Shown here piece after piece: positions 45,027 to 53,268 of a stretch of 64,000 nt of DNA. The notes beneath the pieces were generated by a model. That model made no database searches, had not been told where the DNA came from, and saw only the letters and a program-made list of their open reading frames with translations. This DNA is from Pontibacter populi. Its GTDB lineage: Bacteria; Bacteroidota; Bacteroidia; Cytophagales; Hymenobacteraceae. The stretch covers positions 1,116,001 through 1,180,000 of the forward strand of contig NZ_JAHWXQ010000002.1 of assembly GCF_019336435.1 (NCBI RefSeq), read 5' to 3'. A program made the position numbers and the translations under genes. Each line of letters begins with the position of its first letter. The stretch's first letter is position 1.

Positions 45027-45183
45027 AGTTAGAAAGTTAAAAAGTGTGGAAGTTAGAAAGTTATTTGTGTTCCGAGTCAAAAGTACCTTTTTAATCTAAC
45101 TGTTAAGCTAACTTTTTTTGAGATCAAACGATCATCGAACCATCACTTTCTAACCTTCTAACTTCCAAACTTTCTAACTTTTA
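45027..45183. repeat. Inverted pair of TTAGAAAG-type minisatellites after rarA
   Basis: 45027-45063 carries units of the GTTAGAAAGTT type; 45145-45183 carries the reverse complement and runs into the rarA stop codon. The two arms could pair over a loop of about 80 bases. No gene in 44896-45180. Confidence 0.6.
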
Positions 45184-46452
45184 GTATCTGTATTTCTTTC
45201 CCCATTGGGCTTGTAGTTGCTTTCGCATTTCTACTTCGCGGCCGTTGTTTCCGGGGTCATAAAAAGCGGTGTTGGTTAGCTCTTGCGGCATAAATTCCTG
45301 CTCTACAAAATTGCCTTCGTAATCGTGCGCGTATTTATAGTTGTTGCCATAACCTATCTCTTTCATTAGCTTGGTTGGCGCATTCCGGATGTGTAACGGA
45401 ACAGGCAGGTTTCCGGTTTGCTGCACCATTTGCCGGGCTGTTTTAATAGCCTTGTAACTGGCATTACTTTTAGGTGATGTTGCCAGGTAAACCGTGCACT
45501 GCGACAATATAATTTCTGCTTCCGGGTACCCGATCATCTGCACTGCCTGGAAACATGAAGTTGCCATTAACAACGCGTTGGAGTTAGCCAGGCCAATATC
45601 TTCGGAAGAGGCGATAAGTAATCTGCGGGCAATGAATTTCGGATCTTCGCCACCTTCTATCATGCGGGCAAGCCAGTAAACTGCCGCGTTAGGGTCGGAG
45701 CCACGAATGGACTTGATAAATGCTGAAACCAGGTCGTAATGCATCTCACCGGACTTGTCATACATTACGATGTTCTGCTGCGCTACCTGCTTTACCAGGT
45801 CGTTGGTAACTACTACTTCATCCGCACCCTGCACGCCTTCAGCCACAATCTCCAGCAAATTTAAAAGCTTGCGCGCATCGCCTCCGGATATAGTCAACAG
45901 GGCTTCATATTCTTCTACCCTAACTTTGCGGTGGCGCAGCCACTCATCCTGCTCCAGCGCTTTGTCTACTAACTCTATCAGTTCGTCTTTGGTGAGGTGC
46001 TTTAGTATATACACCTGGCAACGCGACAATAGCGCCGAAATAACTTCGAAAGACGGGTTCTCGGTGGTAGCGCCAACTAAAGTTACAGTGCCTTTCTCTA
46101 CAGCGCCTAGCAAGGCATCCTGCTGCGATTTATTAAATCGGTGAATTTCATCTATAAACAGTACCGTTCCTTGTCGTTTCTTGGCCTGGTCTATTACTTC
46201 GCGGATATCTTTAACACCGGAGTTGATCGCGCTCAGGGCTACAAAAGGCACCTTCATCTGGTTGGCAATAATGTTCGCCAGTGTGGTTTTGCCTACTCCC
46301 GGAGGTCCCCACAGGATCATGCTTGGTATAACGCCGCCCTCAATGTAACGACGCAAAATACCATCAGGACCAACCAGGTGCTTTTGTCCGTAATACTGAT
46401 CTAAATTATGCGGCCGCATGCGCTCGGCCAACGGTATGTTAGGGTGAATCAT
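45181..46452 (-). CDS. rarA: Replication-associated recombination protein A (RarA/MgsA)
   Basis: A 423-residue AAA+ ATPase that works at stalled replication forks with the clamp loader and SSB. Walker A GPPGVGKTT is at residues 49-57, Walker B 'TVLFIDEIHRFNKSQQDALL' at about 96-115, sensor 1 'LVGATTENPSFEV' and the family-specific 'HYDLVSAFIKSIRGSDPNAAVYWLARMIEGGEDPKFIARR'. The C-terminal tetramerisation domain is complete ('YAHDYEGNFVEQEFMPQEL'). It ends with the minisatellite noted at 45145-45183. Confidence 0.95.
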   Translation of the reverse strand: MIHPNIPLAERMRPHNLDQYYGQKHLVGPDGILRRYIEGGVIPSMILWGPPGVGKTTLANIIANQMKVPFVALSAINSGVKDIREVIDQAKKRQGTVLFIDEIHRFNKSQQDALLGAVEKGTVTLVGATTENPSFEVISALLSRCQVYILKHLTKDELIELVDKALEQDEWLRHRKVRVEEYEALLTISGGDARKLLNLLEIVAEGVQGADEVVVTNDLVKQVAQQNIVMYDKSGEMHYDLVSAFIKSIRGSDPNAAVYWLARMIEGGEDPKFIARRLLIASSEDIGLANSNALLMATSCFQAVQMIGYPEAEIILSQCTVYLATSPKSNASYKAIKTARQMVQQTGNLPVPLHIRNAPTKLMKEIGYGNNYKYAHDYEGNFVEQEFMPQELTNTAFYDPGNNGREVEMRKQLQAQWGKKYRY

Positions 46453-46484
46453 CTACGCTATCGTTTACCTGTTAAGGTTTAAAA

Positions 46485-46492
46485 CAAAGTTA
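46485..46492 (-). promoter_or_regulatory. Candidate -7 box for rarA
   Basis: On the minus strand TAACTTTG (TAnnTTTG) lies 33 bases before the start codon at 46452; no -33 element with normal spacing was found. Confidence 0.35.
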
Positions 46493-46535
46493 CGGATTTG
46501 ATAACAAAGAGGTAAACCTATAGTTTGAGCCGGCA

Positions 46536-47699
46536 TTATAGTTTGTCATCCTCATCTGTAGTCTCTATCTTGTTTTCCCGCTCCAGATGTTCGCGTGTTG
46601 CTTCGCTGTCGTCGCGCATGGCAGGCTCGGTCATGGGGCTGTATTCTGGCTTCTCATCACCAAACAAAACACCCCACTGTTTAAAGTCCTCGGTTCTGTC
46701 AAATACTACCTTTAAAACTGCAATGATCGGCAGTGATAAAAACATACCCGCAATACCGGCAATCTCGCCACCCACAACCACGCCAACTATAGTTGCCAGC
46801 GCGTTTATCTTTACTTTAGAACCTACAATGCGCGGCATCAGGATATTATTATCAAGGAACTGCACACCGGCAATTACACCCAGCACCGTAAGTATAGGCC
46901 ATAGTTCGGAAGAGGAGGCCAGTGTTAACAACACACCTATAATATTGCCCAGCAATGCCCCCACGTAAGGGATCAGGTTCAGGAAAGCGAAGATCAGCCC
47001 GATCAGTAAGGCGTGTTTTATCCCGATGATCAGCAGAATTCCTCCTAACAGAATGGTCATGTACGTAACCTGTATCAGCAACCCGAAAAGGTAACTTTTA
47101 ATGATCACCTTCATTTCGCGCAGGGTTTCTTCTACGTTTTCATGCTTCTCTTCCGGAAACCACAGGAACACAAATCGCAGCAGCAGGTTTTTGTAAAACA
47201 GGATCAGGAAAATATAGATCGGCAGCAGGCCCAGGAAAACCACCAGAGCTGTTACGGAGCCAGCCGCACCACCCAGCAACCCAGCGGCATAGTCGAGCAG
47301 TTTGTTGCTTTGTTCATTTATAAATTTTAATTGCTCGTCGGTTGAGAATGGGGTTATACCCTCCAGCCAGGCACTAAGCGCACTCAGGTGGTTGGTAACG
47401 TTCTCCTTTATAGTTGGAAAATCTGTGATCAGGGCGCCAATCTGCATGGCAAAAAACCAGATGATACCGCCAAATACGATGGCCAGCAATAGCAGGCTTA
47501 CAACTATAGCTAGCGCATCGGGGAATCTACGCCGCTTAAAAAACTGGAACACCGGCAACAGCATAATGCTCATAAAAAATGCCATCAGCAAGGGAGCCAG
47601 CAGTCCTTTTGCCAGTACAATTCCCCATCCCAGAAAGAAAAGGCCCATTACTTCCAGTGCCCTTCTGGCTGTTACAGGCATTTTTTTAATACCATCCAT
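46536..47699 (-). CDS. AI-2E family transporter
   Basis: A 387-residue polytopic protein of the AI-2E/PerM family with about eight hydrophobic segments. Hallmarks: the N-terminal 'LFFLGWGIVLAKGLLAPLLMAFFMSIMLLPVFQFF', the amphipathic region 'VSLLLLAIVFGGIIWFFAMQ', and the C-terminal pair 'FLNLIPYVGALLGNIIGVLLTLAS' and 'VGSKVKINALATIVGVVVGGEIAGIAGMFLSLPIIAVLKVVFD'. Its C-terminal 50 residues are charged and cytoplasmic. Despite the name, most members are not proven autoinducer exporters; substrate is unknown. One perfect AACTATAGTT at 46785 is read as Thr-Ile-Val. Confidence 0.9.
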   Translation of the reverse strand: MDGIKKMPVTARRALEVMGLFFLGWGIVLAKGLLAPLLMAFFMSIMLLPVFQFFKRRRFPDALAIVVSLLLLAIVFGGIIWFFAMQIGALITDFPTIKENVTNHLSALSAWLEGITPFSTDEQLKFINEQSNKLLDYAAGLLGGAAGSVTALVVFLGLLPIYIFLILFYKNLLLRFVFLWFPEEKHENVEETLREMKVIIKSYLFGLLIQVTYMTILLGGILLIIGIKHALLIGLIFAFLNLIPYVGALLGNIIGVLLTLASSSELWPILTVLGVIAGVQFLDNNILMPRIVGSKVKINALATIVGVVVGGEIAGIAGMFLSLPIIAVLKVVFDRTEDFKQWGVLFGDEKPEYSPMTEPAMRDDSEATREHLERENKIETTDEDDKL

Positions 47700-47765
47700 A
47701 GTTTCAGTATAGTTTGCAGGTCGTCTTTATACGGTATAAATTTAATTAGCGCGTACCTTTGCGGC

Positions 47766-48665
47766 ATGAGTAAACAAGTACAGGTGCACGGGGCACTTTT
47801 CCTGGTGGCCCTAATATACGGCAGTAACTATAGCATAGCCAAAGAAGTAATGCCTTATTATGTAGGTCCTTATGGCCTTATCGTGATCCGGGTGGTGTCG
47901 GCGGCAATCTTTTTCGGAATATTTTCGAGGTTGGTGGTAAAAGAGAAGATTGTAGGCTGGGCTGATAACATGCGGTCTGTACTTTGCGGCATTACCGGCA
48001 TTGCCATTAACCAACTCTGTTTCTTTGGTGGCCTTAACCTTACCTCTCCTATTAATGCGGCGCTGCTGATGGTTATCGTTCCGATCATCGTGCTTATTTT
48101 CTCGGCTATACTTTTGCGCGAGCGGGTAAGTATGCGCAAGGTGGGCGGAATAGTGCTGGCCTGTTCCGGTGCTTTCCTGCTGATCTACACGTCGCGTGGT
48201 GAAGCTGCTACCGGTAATTTGTGGGGTGATCTGCTTATTATATTAAATGCTGCAAGTTATGGCTTGTACCTGGTGCTGGTAAAGCCGCTGATGCAGAAAT
48301 ACAATGCCTTCACCATAGTTAGCCGCATTTTTGCCGTAGGTGCCCTCATTGTTGTGCCTTTCGGATTTAACCAGGTAATGAGCCCGGATTATAGTTCGTT
48401 TCCAGAGGAGATCTGGTGGGCGATTGTGTTTATGGTGCTGGCGGTAACTATAGTTGCTTACCTGTTCAACACCTGGGCGCTGCGCTATGCCAACCCCTCC
48501 CTGGTGGGTGCTTACATTTACCTGCAGCCGCTTATGGCTATAGTTGTAGCTATCGGTTTCGGGAAAGATGTTTTCACCCTGCAGAAAGGGATTTACGCGC
48601 TCCTGATATTTGCCGGGGTATACCTGGTAAGCCGGACAAGGCAGAATGTTGGTGTAAGTGAGTAA
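47766..48665 (+). CDS. DMT-family transporter with two EamA domains
   Basis: A 299-residue drug/metabolite transporter with about ten hydrophobic helices forming two EamA repeats: the first 'MPYYVGPYGLIVIRVVSAAIFFGIFSRLVVKEKI' and the second 'DLLIILNAASYGLYLVLVKPLMQKYNAFTIVSRIF', both with the short glycine-rich motifs of the family. Substrate unknown. Perfect AACTATAGTT at 48446 (Thr-Ile-Val). Ends before repeat block C. Confidence 0.9.
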   Translation: MSKQVQVHGALFLVALIYGSNYSIAKEVMPYYVGPYGLIVIRVVSAAIFFGIFSRLVVKEKIVGWADNMRSVLCGITGIAINQLCFFGGLNLTSPINAALLMVIVPIIVLIFSAILLRERVSMRKVGGIVLACSGAFLLIYTSRGEAATGNLWGDLLIILNAASYGLYLVLVKPLMQKYNAFTIVSRIFAVGALIVVPFGFNQVMSPDYSSFPEEIWWAIVFMVLAVTIVAYLFNTWALRYANPSLVGAYIYLQPLMAIVVAIGFGKDVFTLQKGIYALLIFAGVYLVSRTRQNVGVSE

Positions 48666-48670
48666 GCTCT

Positions 48671-49275
48671 AAATCAGGATTTTCTGGTTAGAGGATTAAC
48701 AGGATTGGGCTTTGGTTTAAGTAAGGACTTCGTTTTATAGTTGCCGTTGGTCCAACCACCCCTTTATCCCCTCCTTATCTAAGGAGGGGAGCTTTTACTG
48801 CCTCTGCTTTAGTTTATCCATCGTTTTATAGTTGACAATTAACCCACCCCTGCCCCTCCCGAGAGGGGAATTTCGGCTATAGTTATAGTTTAGGTTATAG
48901 TTCTATAGTTGCAATCCACGAAGAGGACAGGTTTACCTGTCCCTTTGAAACTATGAACCCGATCAATCTCGGAGCTTACCGGTTCAAGCTATAAACACTG
49001 GTAACTATGCGAAACTTCTCAGTCTTTGGGTTGAGCGCCTTGTGAATGTCTGGTGCCGCTAGGCATTGCGACGATAGGAGCAAAAGAGATTCGCGCAGCG
49101 CGATGCCCGAAGACGAGGCCTCCCGGCCATGAGGGCACCGAAGCCAACTATGACAACTATAGGTACCTCGAGCTCCCAGGATTGGAAGTGGCTATGAAAG
49201 AAAAGGCTTGGTTCCAGTTGTAGAGACGCAAACTATAAGCTGAGATAGATTTCTCTCTGCGTTCGAAATGACAAA
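48671..49275 (-). repeat. Composite hairpin repeat block C (inverted order, lacks module 7)
   Basis: 48671-48710 is a dispersed AATCAGG-type repeat. Then module 9 (48751-48796), 8 (48838-48875), 6/5 (48923-48985), 4 (49011-49045), 3 (49094-49140), 2 (49170-49217) and 1 (49235-49273) follow in the order of block B; module 7 is missing. The module-3 to 4 region is almost identical to block A. A short reading frame at 49157-49366 is made of this repeat and is not a gene. A further AATCC copy lies at 49327-49360. Confidence 0.8.
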
Positions 49276-49365
49276 AGAAGAACTTAGCCCAGACACTAGC
49301 AGGAGCTGCGCACGCTGCTAGGTCTTTGCAAATCCTGCAAATCCCCTTAAATCCCGCTTCAAACA

Positions 49366-49399
49366 AAAAGTCCTGCCAGAATGAACTGACAGGACTTTT
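49366..49399 (-). terminator. Terminator of the DEAD-box helicase gene
   Basis: Stem AAAAGTCCTG (49366-49375) with CAGGACTTTT (49390-49399), T run on the minus strand. Confidence 0.7.
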
Positions 49400-49420
49400 A
49401 TACTTTATACTGCTATAAGC

Positions 49421-50767
49421 TTAGCTTGGCTGGTGCGATCTGTTGCGGTTGCCATTACTACGGCTGCTACCACTACGTTGACCTCCTCCTCCACTGCCGC
49501 CTCTATTTTGTGAGCTGGAGTTGCCGCCAGTGCTTGCGCCGGCAGGTTTGTTGCCCCAGCGGCTTCTGCCACCGTTGCCACCTTTTTTCTTTTGCTCCTT
49601 CATGGTAGATGCTGCTTCGGCAAAGTCTTTGGCAGTCATCGGGTATGGGTGGTTATCTATTACCGGAACATTCTTAGCAATAAGCTTCTGAATACTTACC
49701 AGGTACGAAGTTTCTTCGCCATCGCAAAACGAAAGCGCTGTTCCACTTGCTCCGGCACGACCGGTACGGCCAATGCGGTGCACGTACGTTTCCGGCTCGT
49801 TTGGCAGTTCATAGTTGATCACGTGGTTCAGGTCATCCACATCAATACCACGCGCGGCGATATCGGTTGCAACTAATACACGGGTACGGCTGGCTTTAAA
49901 ATTATCCAGCGCACGCACACGGGCATTCTGCGACTTGTTTCCGTGAATTGCTTCGGCCTGAACTCCGGCTTTAGCCATATCCTTCACTACTCTGTCAGCG
50001 CCATGTTTAGTTCTGGTAAATACCAGTGCACGCTCAATTTCATTGCCTTTCAGCAAATGTATCAGCAGGTTCTTCTTGTCGGCTTTCTTTACATAGTAAA
50101 CTGCCTGCTTTATAGTATGTGCCGTACTTGATACCGGTGTAACTTCTACTTTAGCAGGATCAACCAGTATGTTATCCGCCAGCTTCATGATCTCCGGTGC
50201 CATCGTGGCCGAGAAGAAAAGCGACTGGCGTTTTGCCGGTATCACGTTCAATACTTTGCGTACATCATGCACAAAACCCATATCCAGCATGCGGTCCGCT
50301 TCATCCAGTACAAAAATCTGCAAGTGACTTAAGTCTACAAACTTCTGCGCCATCAGGTCGAGTAAACGACCCGGTGTTGCTACCAGTATGTCTACGCCTC
50401 TTTTCAGGGCTTCGGTCTGTGGGTGCTGCGATACGCCTCCAAAGATAACCGTGTGCTTGAGGCCGGTGTTGCGGCCATAAGCGCCAAAGCTTTCACCAAT
50501 CTGTAGGGCAAGCTCACGGGTTGGCGTCAGTATCAGCGATTTTATAATGCGCTTGTTACGGTCCTGAGGCAAGGCATGCAGTAACTGCAGAATCGGAATG
50601 GCAAAAGCAGCTGTTTTACCAGTACCGGTTTGCGCACAACCTAACAGGTCGCGTTTCTGAAGTATGTAAGGAATTGCTTTTTGCTGTATCGGGGTGGGGT
50701 TGGTGTATCCTTCTGTTTTAAGAGCGTTTAGGATAGGCTCTATCAGGTTCAATTCGTTAAATGTCAT
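49421..50767 (-). CDS. DEAD-box ATP-dependent RNA helicase
   Basis: A 448-residue RNA helicase. Motif I AQTGTGKT is at residues 45-52, motif II DEAD in '[12 protein letters not shown]' at about 153-164, motif III SAT ('FFSATM'), motif VI '[12 protein letters not shown]'. The last about 60 residues are a Gly/Ser/Arg/Asn-rich tail, as in RhlE/DeaD-type bacterial helicases active in ribosome assembly or mRNA decay, especially in the cold. A candidate promoter (50922-50929) would give a leader of about 150 bases. Confidence 0.95.
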   Translation of the reverse strand: MTFNELNLIEPILNALKTEGYTNPTPIQQKAIPYILQKRDLLGCAQTGTGKTAAFAIPILQLLHALPQDRNKRIIKSLILTPTRELALQIGESFGAYGRNTGLKHTVIFGGVSQHPQTEALKRGVDILVATPGRLLDLMAQKFVDLSHLQIFVLDEADRMLDMGFVHDVRKVLNVIPAKRQSLFFSATMAPEIMKLADNILVDPAKVEVTPVSSTAHTIKQAVYYVKKADKKNLLIHLLKGNEIERALVFTRTKHGADRVVKDMAKAGVQAEAIHGNKSQNARVRALDNFKASRTRVLVATDIAARGIDVDDLNHVINYELPNEPETYVHRIGRTGRAGASGTALSFCDGEETSYLVSIQKLIAKNVPVIDNHPYPMTAKDFAEAASTMKEQKKKGGNGGRSRWGNKPAGASTGGNSSSQNRGGSGGGGQRSGSSRSNGNRNRSHQPS

Positions 50768-50921
50768 GTAATTGGTCTTATGATGCTGTACAGTACCATG
50801 TGTACTGGCTCAGCTTTGCCCGGGAATACATTGCATTTGCGATCAATCCCGGCGTTATTCTTTCTATCAACCTTTAAAGAGGGAGTATGGTTCTATTTGA
50901 TCCATAATGATTGACAGTTTG

Positions 50922-50929
50922 CAAAGGTA
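50922..50929 (-). promoter_or_regulatory. Candidate -7 box for DEAD-box helicase, implying a long leader
   Basis: On the minus strand TACCTTTG (TAnnTTTG) lies 155 bases before the start codon at 50767. If used, it produces an mRNA leader of about 148 bases, a feature known for cold-shock RNA helicases. No matching -33 box was seen. Confidence 0.35.
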
Positions 50930-50992
50930 CGCTTAAATATGGTAGCTTCCTATGCCGGCCTATTAACGTGCTTCCGCAACTATAGTTCAGTA

Positions 50993-51739
50993 TCAGGTAT
51001 GGCCTATGCGCATGGCAACCGGGAACTGCACGTCGTAGGTTCTGCCATCGGGCCAGGCTTTCTTAAATTTTTCAAGCATTTGGTCTAACGGCGAATACCC
51101 GTTTTTTTCTTTGTAATGCTGCACTGCCGACCAGGAGTTAAGATATCCCAGCAAATCGTTCAAAGTCCAGGTGACAGTTATAGCTAGCTCCGGCTTCTCT
51201 TCTATCTCTTCAAAAGGGAAAGGTATAGTGGTATAGTTTTCATCGATATAGTTGCGTTCGGTATCCCAATAGCCGTCCAGCACATTATGGTAGAAATCTC
51301 CTAAAACAGGGTTTACGTCCGGCGATATTCGGGGCAGGTTGTAACACCAGACCGCTATTACGGCATCCGGTTTAGTTACCCGGTAAACTTCGCGGTAAAA
51401 CGCATCAAAATCAAACCAGTGGATGGCCTGCCCTACAGTAACCAGGTCGATGCTGTTATCCGGCAAATTTGTTTCTTCGGCGCGGGCAAGCAGATAATGG
51501 ATGTTGTCTTTTTTGACAGCGTTATCGAGTTGCTGCTGGCTTATATCGGAAGCATAGACCAGGTGACAGCGCTCGGCCAGCTTGGCTGCTACCTGCCCGT
51601 TGCCGGTTCCGCAATCCCAGGCATTGGCATAGTGTGGTTTCAGGCTGAAGATAAAATCATACAGGGTATCCGGGTACACCGGCCGGAACTTCGCATACAG
51701 GTTTGCCTGCGCCGAAAAATTATCTTTCGCTTCTTTCAT
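50993..51739 (-). CDS. Class I SAM-dependent methyltransferase
   Basis: A 248-residue methyltransferase. Motif I is 'NAWDCGTGNGQVAAKLA' (D-x-G-x-G-x-G, complete), motif II 'VYASDISQQQLDNAV', and the 'VTVGQAIHWFDFDAFYREVYRV' segment is typical of the group called TMT1A-like in eukaryotes and found in many bacteria. It starts four bases after the hydrolase stop and is likely cotranscribed with it. Substrate unknown. Confidence 0.9.
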   Translation of the reverse strand: MKEAKDNFSAQANLYAKFRPVYPDTLYDFIFSLKPHYANAWDCGTGNGQVAAKLAERCHLVYASDISQQQLDNAVKKDNIHYLLARAEETNLPDNSIDLVTVGQAIHWFDFDAFYREVYRVTKPDAVIAVWCYNLPRISPDVNPVLGDFYHNVLDGYWDTERNYIDENYTTIPFPFEEIEEKPELAITVTWTLNDLLGYLNSWSAVQHYKEKNGYSPLDQMLEKFKKAWPDGRTYDVQFPVAMRIGHT

Positions 51740-51743
51740 AGAC

Positions 51744-52745
51744 CTACTTTTTGAGGAATGACAGCAGAGGAGTTATAAATTTATCAAAGGCTTCGATGTG
51801 CGGCATGTGCCCTACTCCTTCCAGTTCAACCAGGGTGCTGTTCTTTATCTTTTTAGCAGTGTCTTTGCCAAGTTGCGGGTAATTACCCATTGTTGCCGCT
51901 ACTTCTTTCGGAGCCAGGTTCTTGCCTAAAGCTGTGCGGTCGCGCTGCCCGATAATAAGTAAAGTCGGCATTTTTAGCTGATCGAATTCATAGAGAACAG
52001 GCTGCGTAAAGATCATATCAAATGTCAGCGCGGCATTCCAGGCAATGAGCGGGTAATTTTCGTTAATGGTCCAGCCGGCCAGCAGTTCAGCCCACTCGTC
52101 GTATTCCGGTTTCCAGTTGCCGCCATAGTAGTTTTCCAACTGGTACTTTTTAATCTTGTCGTAGTTCTGCTGCAATTCGCCTTTGTATGCCTGGTCTACT
52201 GATTGGTAAGGTGCCTTACGCTTCCAGTCTTCCAGCCCGATCGGGTTGGCGAGTATCAGTTTCTCCGTCATGTCCGGGTACATCAGCGCAAAACGGGTGG
52301 CCACCATCCCGCCCATCGAGTGCCCCAAAACTGCTACTTTTTTAACGCCTAAGGTATCTAGTATAGCTTTGGTATTTTGTGCTAATAACTGAAAGGTATA
52401 CTGCAGATGCTCTGGTTTAGAGCTTTTGCCAAACCCGATCTGGTCGGGGATAATAACACGGTAACCCGCTTTCGATAGAGCTTCAGCAGTTTGCTTCCAG
52501 TAAGCACCGTTGAAGTTTTTGCCATGCAGTAACATCACAGTTTTGCCATTTGCCTTTGCCGGTTTCACATCCATGTAAGCCATGCGCAGGTTCTGCTTTT
52601 GTACGGTAAGCGGCAGGTACTTGACAGGAAATGGGTATGTATAGTTCTCCAGGTTAATGTCCAGGTTTTTGAGCTTTTGCTGCTGGGCTATAGTTGGTAA
52701 CTGCAACAACAAAATGGCAAGTAGAAGTAAAGCGGTTCTTCTCAT
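51744..52745 (-). CDS. Secreted alpha/beta hydrolase
   Basis: A 333-residue exported alpha/beta hydrolase. A signal peptide (MRRTALLLLAILLLQLPTIAQ) precedes the mature domain. The oxyanion 'HGKNF' is near residue 74, the nucleophile elbow GHSMGG at 141-146 (Ser143), and the catalytic His in 'VGHMPHIEAF' near 313; the Asp is expected near 'IGQRDRTALGK'. Probable esterase or related hydrolase. The methyltransferase gene follows after four bases. Confidence 0.9.
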   Translation of the reverse strand: MRRTALLLLAILLLQLPTIAQQQKLKNLDINLENYTYPFPVKYLPLTVQKQNLRMAYMDVKPAKANGKTVMLLHGKNFNGAYWKQTAEALSKAGYRVIIPDQIGFGKSSKPEHLQYTFQLLAQNTKAILDTLGVKKVAVLGHSMGGMVATRFALMYPDMTEKLILANPIGLEDWKRKAPYQSVDQAYKGELQQNYDKIKKYQLENYYGGNWKPEYDEWAELLAGWTINENYPLIAWNAALTFDMIFTQPVLYEFDQLKMPTLLIIGQRDRTALGKNLAPKEVAATMGNYPQLGKDTAKKIKNSTLVELEGVGHMPHIEAFDKFITPLLSFLKK

Positions 52746-53213
52746 TTCTGATCAGTTTTAGATATTAATCTATACGGAAGCTGAATTTGGATTGTATAGA
52801 TTATCAGAACTGCGAATCTCAGGATTTGTTTTAGAACTGAGATTTTTAAGACTTGATAGATTTTAGGAAGAGGCTGAGTTGATATCTATAGTTAGAAAGA
52901 TCTATAGTTATAGTAATTATCATGGCGCGAGCGTCTTCGCTCGTGTCGACTATAGTTTGGCCTCTGGCCCAGTCAGATTATAAATCCAATTTTATAGACA
53001 AGACACGAATTACAGATTTGCATTAGCACGGTTTAGACCAAACTATAGTCGAGCGGCCATCGCTGAGCTTGCTTTTTCAAAGCAAAGCAAGTTGAAAACT
53101 TGCTCCCATACACAGCCACAAGTTACGCTGAAGCTAAACTTGCGGCAGAAGCGTCCTTCGGCTCATCTCGAATAATCCCTTTAATAACTGCCCAATCCCG
53201 GTTCATACAAACA
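52746..53213. repeat. Intergenic region with border hairpin and isolated module-11-type hairpin
   Basis: No gene is visible in the 52746-53268 gap. 52922-52946 is a copy of the GCGAGCGTCTTCGCTCG border hairpin. Near 53082-53106 the GCAAGTT/AACTTGC hairpin is a module-11 relative, present here away from the four large blocks. Other CTATAG motifs lie between them. Confidence 0.5.
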
Positions 53214-53248
53214 AAAAACGCCCGGCCTTATAGAGACCGGGCGTTTTT
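53214..53248 (-). terminator. Terminator of the downstream fatty-acid desaturase gene
   Basis: Stem AAAAACGCCCGG/CCGGGCGTTTTT (53214-53225/53237-53248), 11-base loop, T run on the minus strand. Confidence 0.85.
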
Positions 53249-53268
53249 AAACTATAGCTAAAGGCTAA

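Noticed and set aside
47754-47761. TACCTTTG box upstream of the EamA gene
   Set aside because: It ends four bases before the ATG, which would need a leaderless transcript beginning inside the gene.
49157-49366. 69-residue reading frame in repeat block C
   Set aside because: Its sequence is the translation of modules 1 and 2, present in all four blocks; not a gene.
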